In this document: positions 26,549 through 35,079 of the stretch, in pieces
Layout of the letters: the number at the start of each line of letters is the position of its first letter
Numbering within the stretch: the first letter of the stretch is position 1
DNA from: Enterobacter mori LMG 25706
Lineage (GTDB): Bacteria > Pseudomonadota > Gammaproteobacteria > Enterobacterales > Enterobacteriaceae
Length of the DNA stretch: 37,032 nt
Assembly (NCBI RefSeq): GCF_000211415.1
Contig: NZ_GL890774.1
Span: 399,461-436,492 of the forward strand
Direction of reading: 5' to 3'
Position numbers and translations under genes: made by a program
The notes under the pieces: model-generated
The model's input: the letters and a program-made list of their open reading frames with translations, nothing else
Told to the model about the DNA's origin: nothing
Database searches by the model: none

Positions 26549-27718
26549 ATGTTAAATGTCGCCATTGTGGGAACGGGGAATATCTCGCATAACCATATTC
26601 AGGGCTATTTGCAGTTTGGTCAGCGCTGCCGGATCGTTGCGCTGGTGGATATCTACCCGGAAAAAGCGGAAGAGAAAAAAGCGCGCTACGGCCTGGAAGA
26701 TGCCCGCGTGTATGAAAGCCACCAGCAGATGCTGGAATCTGAGTCGAATGTCGACATCGTCGACGTCTGCACGCCGCCCTACGTCCACGCAGAGATCAGT
26801 ATCGACGCGCTCAACGCCGGTTGCCACGTGCTGTGTGAAAAACCGATGGCCGCCTCGCTGGAGGAGTGCGACGCGATGATCGCCGCCCAACAGGCCAGCG
26901 GTAAAACGCTCTCCATCATTGCCCAGAACCGCTTTACCGATGCCTTCTGGCGCTTAAAAGCGGCGCTGGACTCCGGCCTTGCCGGGAAAGTCTGCCATGC
27001 GCAGGTGGACTCCTTCTGGTGGCGCGGTCACTGCTACTACGACCTGTGGTGGCGCGGCACCTGGGAAAAAGAGGGTGGCGGCTGTACCCTTAACCACGCG
27101 GTGCACCACATCGACGCCATTCAGTGGATGCTTGGCTTCCCGTCCGAGGTGGTGGCGATGATGACCAACGTGGCGCACGACAACGCTGAAGTCGAAGACC
27201 TCAGCGCCGCGATCTTCAAATACCCCAGCGGCGCGCTCACGCAGTTGACCGCCTCGGTGGTACACCACGGCGAAGATCAGAAAATGATCATTCAGGGTGA
27301 TAAGGCGCGCATCTCCGCACCGTGGCAGGCCTTTGCCAGCGTCAGCGCCGATAACGGCTTCCCGCAGGAAACCCACGACCAGCAGCGAGAAGCACAGCTC
27401 AACGCCGTTTTTCAGGAGACGCCAAAGCTCGAGTGGACGCTGCACACCGGGCAGATCAATGACCTGCTTTATGCCATTGAGCACGGCACGGCGCCGCTGG
27501 TAGACGGCGTGCAGGGCAAACGCTCGCTGGAGCTGATTACCGCCATTTATAAATCAGCCATCACTCGCGCTGTCGTCTCATTGCCCATTGGCCGCGACGA
27601 TCCGTTTTACCGTACCGGCGGGACCAACGCCCTCGCCCCCCGTTTTTATGAAAAATCCGCAAGCGTCGCCAACTTCAGCGAAGTGGGTGCGATTCCCCTC
27701 GGCAAAGATCTGGATTAA
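26549..27718 (+). CDS. Gfo/Idh/MocA-family oxidoreductase 2
   Basis: A 389-residue family member, started at MLNVAIVGTGNIS (26549) with GGAG upstream; the open frame to 26342 only shadows the previous gene. The nucleotide loop is GTGNIS (residues 8-13, Ser in place of the third Gly). CEKPM is at 96-100, and GGGCTLNHAVHHID at 176-189 supplies His186/His187 and Asp189. A Trp-rich substrate loop (FWWRGHCYYDLWWRGTW, residues 156-172) suggests stacking on a sugar or aromatic aglycone; that is inference. It begins 16 nt after oxidoreductase 1. Confidence 0.9.
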   Translation: MLNVAIVGTGNISHNHIQGYLQFGQRCRIVALVDIYPEKAEEKKARYGLEDARVYESHQQMLESESNVDIVDVCTPPYVHAEISIDALNAGCHVLCEKPMAASLEECDAMIAAQQASGKTLSIIAQNRFTDAFWRLKAALDSGLAGKVCHAQVDSFWWRGHCYYDLWWRGTWEKEGGGCTLNHAVHHIDAIQWMLGFPSEVVAMMTNVAHDNAEVEDLSAAIFKYPSGALTQLTASVVHHGEDQKMIIQGDKARISAPWQAFASVSADNGFPQETHDQQREAQLNAVFQETPKLEWTLHTGQINDLLYAIEHGTAPLVDGVQGKRSLELITAIYKSAITRAVVSLPIGRDDPFYRTGGTNALAPRFYEKSASVANFSEVGAIPLGKDLD

Positions 27719-27729
27719 GGAGTGACACC

Positions 27730-28797
27730 ATGAACAAGAATGACGGTATGAACTACGCCCCGGTGGGCAAACCGCAGCCGGTTGTCCGCGAGGGGGAATT
27801 CGTCTTCGCCGCCGCCGCGCTCGACCACGGCCATATCTACGGGATGAGTAACGGCCTGATAGAAGCCGGAGCCACGCTGAAGTGGGTGTACGACCCCGAT
27901 CCGGCCAAAGTGGATAAATTTATCCAGCAGTACCCGCAGGCAAAAGTGGCAGAGTCGCTGGAGGTGATCCTCAACGACGACGAAGTGCGTCTGGTTGCGG
28001 GAGCAGCAATTCCTTCCGAGCGCTGCGCGCTGGGGCTGAAAGCGATGGCGGCGGGAAAAGATTACTTCACCGACAAAGCGCCGCTCACCACCCTTGAGCA
28101 ACTGGCGGACGCCAAAGCGATGGTCGAAAAGACCGGCAAGAAATATGCGGTGTACTACAGCGAACGCCTGCACGTAGAAAGCGCGGTTTTTGCCGGGCAG
28201 CTGGTGCAGCAAGGCGCCATTGGCCGCGTCGTGCAGACCCTGGGTACCGGGCCGCACCGGGAAGGCACGGGTCGCCCGGACTGGTTCTACGATCGTCGCT
28301 ACTTTGGCGGGATCCTGTGCGATATCGGCAGTCACCAGATAGAACAGTTCCTGTTTTACACCGGCAACAGTGAGGCATGCGTGGTCGCCAGCCAGGCCCG
28401 CAATGTCAACCATCCTCAGTATCCGGCGTTTGAAGATTTCGGCGATGCGATGATCAAAGGCGAAAACGGGGCCAGCGGCTATTTCCGCTGCGACTGGTTC
28501 ACGCCGGACGGACTCTCCACCTGGGGCGATGGCCGCCTGACGCTACTTGGGACCGACGGGTATATCGAAATCCGCAAGTATGTCGACCTCACCCGCGGCG
28601 AGCAGGACGTGGTCTACCTCGTCAATAAAGAGGGGGAGTTCCGCTATCCGGTGGCCGGGCAGCTCGGGTTCCCGTTCTTTGGCGAGCTGATCCTCGACTG
28701 CCTGCACCGCACTGAAAACGCCATGACGCAGGCACACGCTTTCAAGGCTGCCGAACTGTGCGTGAAGGCTCAAATGCTTGCCAACGCAGCCGGATAA
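27730..28797 (+). CDS. Gfo/Idh/MocA-family protein 3, atypical nucleotide site
   Basis: A 355-residue family member, clearly divergent. In place of the usual GxGxxG it has ALDHGHIYGMSNGL (residues 30-43), and the EKP motif reads DKAP (115-118, Lys116 kept). The downstream GGILCDIGSHQIEQFL (residues 193-208, His202) is family-like. It begins with an unusual 20-residue polar leader before the first strand. The start follows AAGGAG. It may bind NAD(H) in an altered way, hold it permanently like GH109-type enzymes, or catalyse elimination or hydrolysis instead of net oxidation; these are hypotheses. It lies 11 nt after oxidoreductase 2. Confidence 0.87.
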   Translation: MNKNDGMNYAPVGKPQPVVREGEFVFAAAALDHGHIYGMSNGLIEAGATLKWVYDPDPAKVDKFIQQYPQAKVAESLEVILNDDEVRLVAGAAIPSERCALGLKAMAAGKDYFTDKAPLTTLEQLADAKAMVEKTGKKYAVYYSERLHVESAVFAGQLVQQGAIGRVVQTLGTGPHREGTGRPDWFYDRRYFGGILCDIGSHQIEQFLFYTGNSEACVVASQARNVNHPQYPAFEDFGDAMIKGENGASGYFRCDWFTPDGLSTWGDGRLTLLGTDGYIEIRKYVDLTRGEQDVVYLVNKEGEFRYPVAGQLGFPFFGELILDCLHRTENAMTQAHAFKAAELCVKAQMLANAAG

Positions 28798-28808
28798 GGG
28801 GAACGACG

Positions 28809-29831
28809 ATGACGATCCTGAACACGGCAATTATTGGCGGCGGCGCGATCCACCGTTGCCATGTGAATGCTCTCCGCCAAATTCCTGACGTGGCGCTACG
28901 CGCGCTGGTGGATATCGACAGCGTCAAAGGGTTGAAGCTGGCGATGGGCTATCAGTGCCGCTTTTATCAGGATTACCGGGAAATGCTGCTGGATGACAGC
29001 ATCGACGTGGTGCATATCTGCACGCCTCACTTTGAACATAAAAGTATGATCCTGGCGGCGCTGGCCGCCGGGAAGCACGTTTTCTGTGAAAAGCCGGTGG
29101 GCATGAACGGCAGCGAGCTTGTCGATATCGCCCGCGCCGTTGAGCAGGCGAAGGGACAGTTTGGCGTCTGCTACCAGAACCGACTCAACCCCACCAGCCT
29201 GCGCGTGCGTCAGGAGTTAGCCCATGGCGGGCTGGGTAAGATGCTCAGCATCAAGGCGGTGCTAACCTGGTCACGCTTCGGCACCTACTATACCGACAGC
29301 CTGTGGCGTGGGCGACTGGCGACCGAAGGCGGCAGCCTGCTGATCAACCAGGCAATCCACACCCTCGACCTGATGCAGTGGTTTGGCGGCGGCGTGACGC
29401 GGCTCAAAGGCGTAGTCGATAGCGGAGAACTGGCAGACGTGACCGAAGGGGAAGACAGCGCGATGGCGACGCTGCATTTCGCCAACGGCGCGCGCGGCCT
29501 GTTTTATGCCACTAATTGCCACACCACCGATTCCCCTCTCCTGATGGAGATCCACTGTGAACACAGTTCACTGCTGCTGGAACACAACGTTCTCTGGCGC
29601 ATCACGCCCGGTGAACGCCTCAGACTGACAACCGACGATTCACCCGACGGCTCGGTCAAAAGCTACTGGGGTCTGGGTCATCAACAGGCGATCCGTCGCT
29701 TTTATCACGCCCTTATTCATCCGGAAAACAGGGATTACACCGACATCCATGAAGCCGGCAAATCACTCACCCTTGTGGAGGCCATTTATCGCTCATCTCA
29801 ATTACGACAATGGATAGAGATCAATAACTAG
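28809..29831 (+). CDS. Gfo/Idh/MocA-family oxidoreductase 4
   Basis: A 340-residue family member starting MTILNTAIIGGGAIH (28809), preceded by AAGGGG; the frame open from 28758 overlaps gene 3. The nucleotide loop GGGAIH is at residues 10-15, CEKPVG at 93-98 (Lys95), and EGGSLLINQAIHTLD at 173-187 (His184, Asp187). It is closest in motif layout to oxidoreductase 1 but much diverged. It is the last oxidoreductase of the set, 11 nt after gene 3 and 79 nt before the transporter. The reaction is unknown. Confidence 0.9.
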   Translation: MTILNTAIIGGGAIHRCHVNALRQIPDVALRALVDIDSVKGLKLAMGYQCRFYQDYREMLLDDSIDVVHICTPHFEHKSMILAALAAGKHVFCEKPVGMNGSELVDIARAVEQAKGQFGVCYQNRLNPTSLRVRQELAHGGLGKMLSIKAVLTWSRFGTYYTDSLWRGRLATEGGSLLINQAIHTLDLMQWFGGGVTRLKGVVDSGELADVTEGEDSAMATLHFANGARGLFYATNCHTTDSPLLMEIHCEHSSLLLEHNVLWRITPGERLRLTTDDSPDGSVKSYWGLGHQQAIRRFYHALIHPENRDYTDIHEAGKSLTLVEAIYRSSQLRQWIEINN

Positions 29832-29910
29832 AACGTAATGTGCAATCCAGACGTTAATAAAAACACGACCTGACCTACAGGTTAAACATTACCCTACACT
29901 GGATATTATT

Positions 29911-31458
29911 ATGGTCAAACCAACTGAACGTAGAGTTGGTTATGGCGTAGCGCTTGGCTACGGCATAACCGATCTGTTTGGCGGAGGCGCTTTCGCCATT
30001 ATCGGCACCTGGCTGTTATTTTTTTACACTACATATTGCGGACTCTCTGTGATTGAAGCGGGCTCAATATTTGCCATTGCCCGCGTCATTGATGCGTTAT
30101 TAAGTCCGATTATGGGTTATATCACCGATAATTTCGGGGATACCTGGCCTGGACGAAAATTTGGTCGTCGCCGCTTCTTTTTATTACTCAGCTCCCCGTT
30201 AATGTTTCTGTACGCCCTGCTGTGGATGACGGACATGGGATACTGGTACTACCTGGGCACCTATCTGTCTATCGAGCTGCTGTCGGCGATGGTGTTAGTC
30301 CCCTGGGAAACGCTGGCGGCGGAAATGACCAACCGCTACGAAGAGCGCAGCCGTCTTTCGGGCGTGCGGATGATCTGCTCACAGCTGGGCGGTTTTCTTG
30401 CGGTATCGGTCCCCGGTGTGATTATGCAATTCACCGGCAAAGATAATCCGTTTACCTATACCCTCACCGGACTGATATTTTCCTGCGTGTTCTGCCTGGC
30501 GGTATTTATTACCTGGTACACCACCTGGGAAGCAAAAGATGTCCATCAGGAATCGAACTTCAAGGTGGATAATCAGCGTAAAGGCGGCCTGGGGAATCAC
30601 TTGAAATATCTGGTGCTCGATCTCTTTTCGTCATTCCGTATCCGTGCGTTCCGTCTGCATATACTCATCTATATTTTTTCTTTTACCGCGATGGATGTAT
30701 TCGGTTCAGTCTTTACCTATTACGTGGTTTATTGCCTGAGCCAGGATGCCTCTGCGGTTTCCGGCTGGCTAAGCATTGCGGCCTTTGCCTCGGTACCGGG
30801 CACGTATGGGTTTATGCTGCTGTTGAACCGGCTGAACATGACGCCTTCTGCCGCCCTGCGGCTCTCGTACGGCTGTATCTTCCTGGTGCTGGCGTTTCTG
30901 TTTACGGTCTACCTCACCAAAACGCAGGTGCCGACGCTGCTCTTCTCAGCGGTCTTTATCCTGCTCGGTGCGGCACGTTCCGGCCTGTATTACATCCCCT
31001 GGAATATTTACAGCTTTATTCCGGACATTGACGAGATGGTCACGCAGCAGCGCCGCGAAGGGATTTTTGCCGGGGTGATGGTTCTGACCCGCAAAAGCAC
31101 CGTGGCGATTGCCATCATGATTATCGGCCTGGTGCTGCAGGAGTCCGGTTTCGTGAAGGGCAGCGGTGCGCAGCCTGAAAGCGCGCTGGGTGCCATTATC
31201 GGGCTGATGATTTTCGCCACGGCAGCCCTGCTGACCGTCAGCTTCTTCACGACATACAAATTCAAGCTGACCCGTGACACCCACAAGGTACTGCTCAAAG
31301 AAATTGCCCGCCGCAAGCTGGGCGGCGACTATCGCGACTGCGACGAGAAAACCCGCGTGGTGATCAAGCAGCTAACGGGCTACGAGTATGACCAGGTGTG
31401 GGGAGGCGATGCAACGCGCCGTGCAGTGGGTAACGTCCCGCTGTCGACCGTCAAATAG
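29911..31458 (+). CDS. GPH-family (MelB-like) sugar/glycoside:cation symporter
   Basis: A 515-residue major-facilitator protein of the glycoside-pentoside-hexuronide group with about 12 membrane helices. The family motif after helix 2 reads RVIDALLSPIMGYITDNFGD (residues 58-77). Asp61 aligns with MelB Asp55, but the MelB Asp59 position is Ser65, so cation use probably differs from Na+/melibiose transport (inference from motif alignment). It is long for the family because of an extended C-terminal tail (about residues 450-515) rich in charged residues. Same strand and probably same operon as the four oxidoreductases; it presumably imports their substrate. Followed by a strong terminator. Confidence 0.9.
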   Translation: MVKPTERRVGYGVALGYGITDLFGGGAFAIIGTWLLFFYTTYCGLSVIEAGSIFAIARVIDALLSPIMGYITDNFGDTWPGRKFGRRRFFLLLSSPLMFLYALLWMTDMGYWYYLGTYLSIELLSAMVLVPWETLAAEMTNRYEERSRLSGVRMICSQLGGFLAVSVPGVIMQFTGKDNPFTYTLTGLIFSCVFCLAVFITWYTTWEAKDVHQESNFKVDNQRKGGLGNHLKYLVLDLFSSFRIRAFRLHILIYIFSFTAMDVFGSVFTYYVVYCLSQDASAVSGWLSIAAFASVPGTYGFMLLLNRLNMTPSAALRLSYGCIFLVLAFLFTVYLTKTQVPTLLFSAVFILLGAARSGLYYIPWNIYSFIPDIDEMVTQQRREGIFAGVMVLTRKSTVAIAIMIIGLVLQESGFVKGSGAQPESALGAIIGLMIFATAALLTVSFFTTYKFKLTRDTHKVLLKEIARRKLGGDYRDCDEKTRVVIKQLTGYEYDQVWGGDATRRAVGNVPLSTVK

Positions 31459-31466
31459 CGACATAT

Positions 31467-31501
31467 GCCGGGCAGGCTCCCCACCTGCCCGGCCTTTTTT
31501 T
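31467..31501 (+). terminator. Intrinsic terminator of the oxidoreductase/symporter operon
   Basis: GCCGGGCAGG and CCTGCCCGGC form a perfect 10-bp stem around a 7-nt loop and are followed by seven T. Confidence 0.93.
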
Positions 31502-31542
31502 GCCCAAAATGTGACCTCTGGCAGATTTACATCTCTTTACGC

Positions 31543-31548
31543 TATACT
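31543..31548 (+). promoter_or_regulatory. -10 element upstream of ytfL
   Basis: TATACT lies 107 bp upstream of the ytfL ATG; the best -35 at suitable spacing is poor. It implies a 5' leader of about 100 nt containing a small GTGT/ACAC stem near 31597-31612. Confidence 0.4.
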
Positions 31549-31654
31549 ACCCGCTGAAATAATCGGCTCAACGCTACGAGCTGACGTTCAATGTGTCTTC
31601 ACACAAATGGTATCAACTCCCCTTCTGAGGATCTGGCGAGAAGCCGGATAAACT

Positions 31655-32992
31655 ATGTTAAACAGTATTTTAGTAATACTTTGCCTTATTGCCGTCAGTG
31701 CATTTTTCTCGATATCCGAGATCTCGCTGGCCGCGTCCCGTAAAATCAAACTTAAGCTGCTTGCCGATGAAGGCAACATCAACGCCACGCGCATCCTGAA
31801 AATGCAGGAAAACCCCGGCATGTTCTTCACCGTGGTGCAGATTGGCCTAAACGCGGTCGCCATTCTTGGCGGTATCGTAGGTGATGCGGCGTTTTCCCCG
31901 GCGTTTTATAGCCTGTTTGTGCAGTACATGTCCGTTGAACTGGCCGAACAGCTGAGCTTTATCCTCTCCTTCTCGCTGGTGACCGGCCTGTTCATCCTCT
32001 TCGCAGACCTGACCCCGAAACGCATCGGTATGATTGCGCCAGAAGCCGTGGCTTTGCGTATCATCAACCCGATGCGCTTCTGCCTGTACGTGTTCCGCCC
32101 GCTGGTGTGGTTCTTTAACGGCCTGCCAACCGTGATTTTCCGCATCTTTAAGCTGCCGATGGTGCGTAAAGATGACATCACCTCCGACGACATTTATGCG
32201 GTTGTAGAAGCCGGGGCGCTGGCCGGGGTGCTGCGCAAGCAGGAGCACGAGCTGATTGAGAACGTTTTCGAACTGGAATCCCGTACCGTGCCGTCTTCCA
32301 TGACGGGCCGTGAGAACATTATCTGGTTCGATTTACACGAAGATGAGCAGAGCCTGAAGAACAAAGTGGCGCAGCATCCGCACTCTAAGTTCCTGGTCTG
32401 TAATGAAGATATTGACCACATCATCGGTTACGTCGACTCCAAAGACCTGCTGAACCGCGTGCTGGCCAACCAGAGTCTGGCGCTGAACAGCGGTGTGCAG
32501 ATCCGCAATACGCTGATTGTGCCGGACACTCTGACGCTCTCAGAAGCGCTTGAAAGTTTCAAAACCGCCGGGGAAGACTTCGCGGTGATCATGAACGAAT
32601 ACGCGCTGGTGGTGGGTATCATCACCCTGAACGACGTGATGACCACGCTGATGGGCGATCTGGTGGGCCAGGGGCTGGAAGAGCAGATTGTTCAGCGTGA
32701 CGAAAACTCATGGCTGATCGACGGCGGTACGCCGATTGAAGACGTGATGCGCGTGCTGGACATTGACGAGTTCCCGCAGTCGGGCAACTACGAGACCATC
32801 GGCGGCTTTATGATGTTTATGCTGCGTAAAATCCCGAAACGTACCGACTCGGTGAAGTTTTCCGGCTACAAGTTTGAAGTGGTGGATATTGATAACTACC
32901 GCATCGACCAGCTGCTGGTGACGCGCATCGATAACAAACCGACCGTGCTGGTGCCGAAGCTGCCGGACGCGGAAGAGAAGGTATCGGCGTAA
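31655..32992 (+). CDS. ytfL: PaeA/YtfL, polyamine (cadaverine/putrescine) exporter
   Basis: A 445-residue UPF0053-type membrane protein. The N-terminal CNNM/DUF21 domain has about four membrane helices (residues 1-190), a CBS pair spans about residues 205-330, and a CorC_HlyC domain lies at about 345-430. E. coli and Salmonella YtfL (PaeA) protects against cadaverine and putrescine stress, consistent with export. Length and sequence match E. coli closely. Monocistronic, with its own terminator. Confidence 0.95.
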   Translation: MLNSILVILCLIAVSAFFSISEISLAASRKIKLKLLADEGNINATRILKMQENPGMFFTVVQIGLNAVAILGGIVGDAAFSPAFYSLFVQYMSVELAEQLSFILSFSLVTGLFILFADLTPKRIGMIAPEAVALRIINPMRFCLYVFRPLVWFFNGLPTVIFRIFKLPMVRKDDITSDDIYAVVEAGALAGVLRKQEHELIENVFELESRTVPSSMTGRENIIWFDLHEDEQSLKNKVAQHPHSKFLVCNEDIDHIIGYVDSKDLLNRVLANQSLALNSGVQIRNTLIVPDTLTLSEALESFKTAGEDFAVIMNEYALVVGIITLNDVMTTLMGDLVGQGLEEQIVQRDENSWLIDGGTPIEDVMRVLDIDEFPQSGNYETIGGFMMFMLRKIPKRTDSVKFSGYKFEVVDIDNYRIDQLLVTRIDNKPTVLVPKLPDAEEKVSA

Positions 32993-33014
32993 AGTCCCTG
33001 CCCCACATACATCA

Positions 33015-33041
33015 ACGGCTCCCATTGGGAGCCGTCTTTTT
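33015..33041 (+). terminator. Intrinsic terminator of ytfL
   Basis: ACGGCTCCC and GGGAGCCGT pair around a 3-nt loop, followed by CTTTTT. Confidence 0.92.
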
Positions 33042-33062
33042 AACTACTGCATAGCACGTTGG

Positions 33063-33269
33063 TTAAGCCATCTCAGTCTGCAGACGCATAACCTGACGGT
33101 TGACTTCGGACATCACAGACAGGTGCTGTTTGTCCTTCACTTTTGGGATAAGGATTTTGCCCTTATCAAATTCAAAAGCGCCAACATCCTTGATATACAA
33201 CCGTCCACGGAACAGGATCTTCACGTACTTCGCCACCTGAAGCGGGTTGTAGCGTTGGAAAATTTTCAT
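33063..33269 (-). CDS. ytfK: YtfK, SpoT-activating small protein
   Basis: A 68-residue cytoplasmic protein (DUF1107) almost identical to E. coli YtfK, which binds SpoT and tips it towards (p)ppGpp synthesis under phosphate and fatty-acid starvation. The start MKIFQRYNP follows GGAGAT. It converges with ytfL. Confidence 0.95.
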   Translation of the reverse strand: MKIFQRYNPLQVAKYVKILFRGRLYIKDVGAFEFDKGKILIPKVKDKQHLSVMSEVNRQVMRLQTEMA

Positions 33270-33594
33270 TCTTGTATCTCCTGCGAATCATACGCTCTTG
33301 CGGTGCCACAATCGGCCCGACTGTCCTGAGCGCAAATTTTATTGCCCAATGACTATAGACCAGAACTACGTTGTTACCCAGTGTGCATAAGTTTATTTAC
33401 CGTTTGATTACAATTATTCAGAATAATCTTTGCAAACCGTGACTCAGGGCAGTATAAGCCGTCGTTTTTTCATGGATATGTGCGTTCACCCGCAAACTGG
33501 CATCGGGATTGCGGGAAAACCCCATTGATCGCACTTATGATTAAAAGCGTAAGACCAAGTGGTCGGATCACCTGCTAACAAAAAAGGAAACACC
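33270..33594. promoter_or_regulatory. ytfK-ytfJ divergent intergenic region
   Basis: A 325-bp gene-free region. On the minus strand a TATAGT -10-like hexamer (33352-33357) precedes ytfK by about 85 bp. On the plus strand AGTTTA-N5-CGTTTG (33390-33406) loosely resembles a PhoP box but is misplaced relative to that -10. I see no convincing small gene or RNA. Confidence 0.45.
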
Positions 33595-34155
33595 ATGACC
33601 CTACGTAATATCCTTGCAGCAGCCTGCCTGCTGCTGCTGCCCCTGTGGGCTTGCGCTCACACGATTGAAAAAGGACAACGCGTACCGCCAGTCGGCATTG
33701 CTGACCGGGGAGAATTGATTCTCGACAATGATAAGTTTAGCTACAAAGCCTGGAATAGCGCGCAGCTTGCGGGCAAAGTGAGAGTTGTACAACATATTGC
33801 CGGTCGTACATCCGCGAAAGAGAAAAACGCTACCCTGGTGGAAGCGATCAAGGCCGCAAAATTCCCGCACGATCGCTACCAGACCACCACCATTGTGAAC
33901 ACCGACGATGCCATCCCCGGCTCCGGCATGTTTGTGCGCTCGAGCCTGGAGAGCAACAAAAAGCTCTACCCGTGGTCGCAATTTATCGTCGACAGCAATG
34001 GCGTGACGCGTAAGGCGTGGCAGCTTGACGAAGAGAGCTCTGCGATTGTGGTGCTCGATAAAGAGGGACGCGTGCAGTGGGTGAAGGACGGCGGATTAAC
34101 ACAAGAGGAAGTGCAGCAGGTGGTTGCTCTGCTGCACAAGCTGCTGGCTCAGTAA
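33595..34155 (+). CDS. ytfJ: YtfJ, periplasmic thioredoxin-fold family protein
   Basis: A 186-residue exported protein started at [10 protein letters not shown] (33595) with AAAGGAAA upstream; the frame open from 33559 lacks signal character. The signal peptide is about 21 residues, ending LWACA before HTIEKGQ. The mature part resembles the YtfJ family (AhpC/TSA-like fold) without a CxxC active site. Function unknown. The 3' end overlaps the convergent cysQ by 7 bp. Confidence 0.93.
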   Translation: MTLRNILAAACLLLLPLWACAHTIEKGQRVPPVGIADRGELILDNDKFSYKAWNSAQLAGKVRVVQHIAGRTSAKEKNATLVEAIKAAKFPHDRYQTTTIVNTDDAIPGSGMFVRSSLESNKKLYPWSQFIVDSNGVTRKAWQLDEESSAIVVLDKEGRVQWVKDGGLTQEEVQQVVALLHKLLAQ

Positions 34156-34889
34156 ATCGACACCCGGAAACCTGGGTTGAGGAATGATTCTCGCGGGGTA
34201 TAGTCCAGCGGCTTACCCTGCCAGTCGTGAACATGCGCACCGGCCGCCGCCGCTACCGCGTGCCCTGCCGCTGTGTCCCAGACGTTGGTTGGCCCAAATC
34301 GCGGGTAGAGCTGCGCGTGTCCTTCCGCCACCAGGCAGAACTTGAGCGATGAACCAATCGACGTCGTCTGGTGTTCACCCAGCTGCTGCAAATACTCCTG
34401 CAGTTCGCTGTCGCTGTGGGAACGGCTGATCACCACCAGCGGTGGACGCGCATCACGCACCTGAATCTGCTTACGCACGCCGCACTCTTCCTTCCAGGCT
34501 TTACCTTCCGCAGCGCTGTACATGACTTTCATCACCGGCGCGTAGACCACGCCGAGCACCGCTTTTCCCTTCTCAATCAGGGCGATGTTGACGGTAAACT
34601 CACCGTTGCGCTTGATGAACTCTTTCGTTCCGTCCAGCGGATCCACCAGCCAGTAACGCTGCCAGTGCTGGCGCTCGTCCCAGCCCTGCGGCGCTTCTTC
34701 TGACAGGACGGGAATATCCGGCGTTAACGCCTGCAAACCTTTCAGGATCACGCCATGCGCCGCGATATCCGCCGCTGTGACCGGGGAATCATCCGCTTTG
34801 CTGACAACGTCCATCGGCTTCTCGCCGTCGTACACTTGCATAATGGCATCACCCGCATCCCGTGCGAGCTGACAAATTTTATCTAACAT
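34149..34889 (-). CDS. cysQ: CysQ, 3'(2'),5'-bisphosphate nucleotidase
   Basis: A 246-residue inositol-monophosphatase-superfamily enzyme, the E. coli length when started at [10 protein letters not shown] (34889). It hydrolyses 3'-phosphoadenosine 5'-phosphate from sulfate assimilation to AMP. The metal motif DPLDGTKEF is at residues 83-91, the EE pair at 64-65, and WDTAAGHAV at 204-212. It is divergent from cpdB. Confidence 0.97.
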   Translation of the reverse strand: MLDKICQLARDAGDAIMQVYDGEKPMDVVSKADDSPVTAADIAAHGVILKGLQALTPDIPVLSEEAPQGWDERQHWQRYWLVDPLDGTKEFIKRNGEFTVNIALIEKGKAVLGVVYAPVMKVMYSAAEGKAWKEECGVRKQIQVRDARPPLVVISRSHSDSELQEYLQQLGEHQTTSIGSSLKFCLVAEGHAQLYPRFGPTNVWDTAAGHAVAAAAGAHVHDWQGKPLDYTPRESFLNPGFRVSIY

Positions 34890-35079
34890 TCTCCACCTCT
34901 TCGTTAACGCAGTGGTCATAACTCGTTGTTTTATTTATATCGTAATGTGAACAATTCTGCTATCTGTGAAGCAATTCCGGTTTCACTACCCTTATTTCTG
35001 GCAGGATTCACACTTCTGTAAGCAACGCGATATACATACATAATCTTTTGTGGCTTGGATCGAAAAAAGGACTCTTCTG

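Noticed and set aside
25264..31501. Mobile-element origin of the oxidoreductase locus
   Set aside because: I found no transposase, integrase, tRNA attachment site or flanking direct repeats, and base composition is similar to the core genes. Acquisition is suggested only by its absence from the E. coli gene order.
33390..33406. PhoP-box-like AGTTTA-N5-CGTTTG upstream of ytfK
   Set aside because: Several mismatches, and its distance and orientation do not fit the best -10 hexamer. Mentioned only in the intergenic entry.
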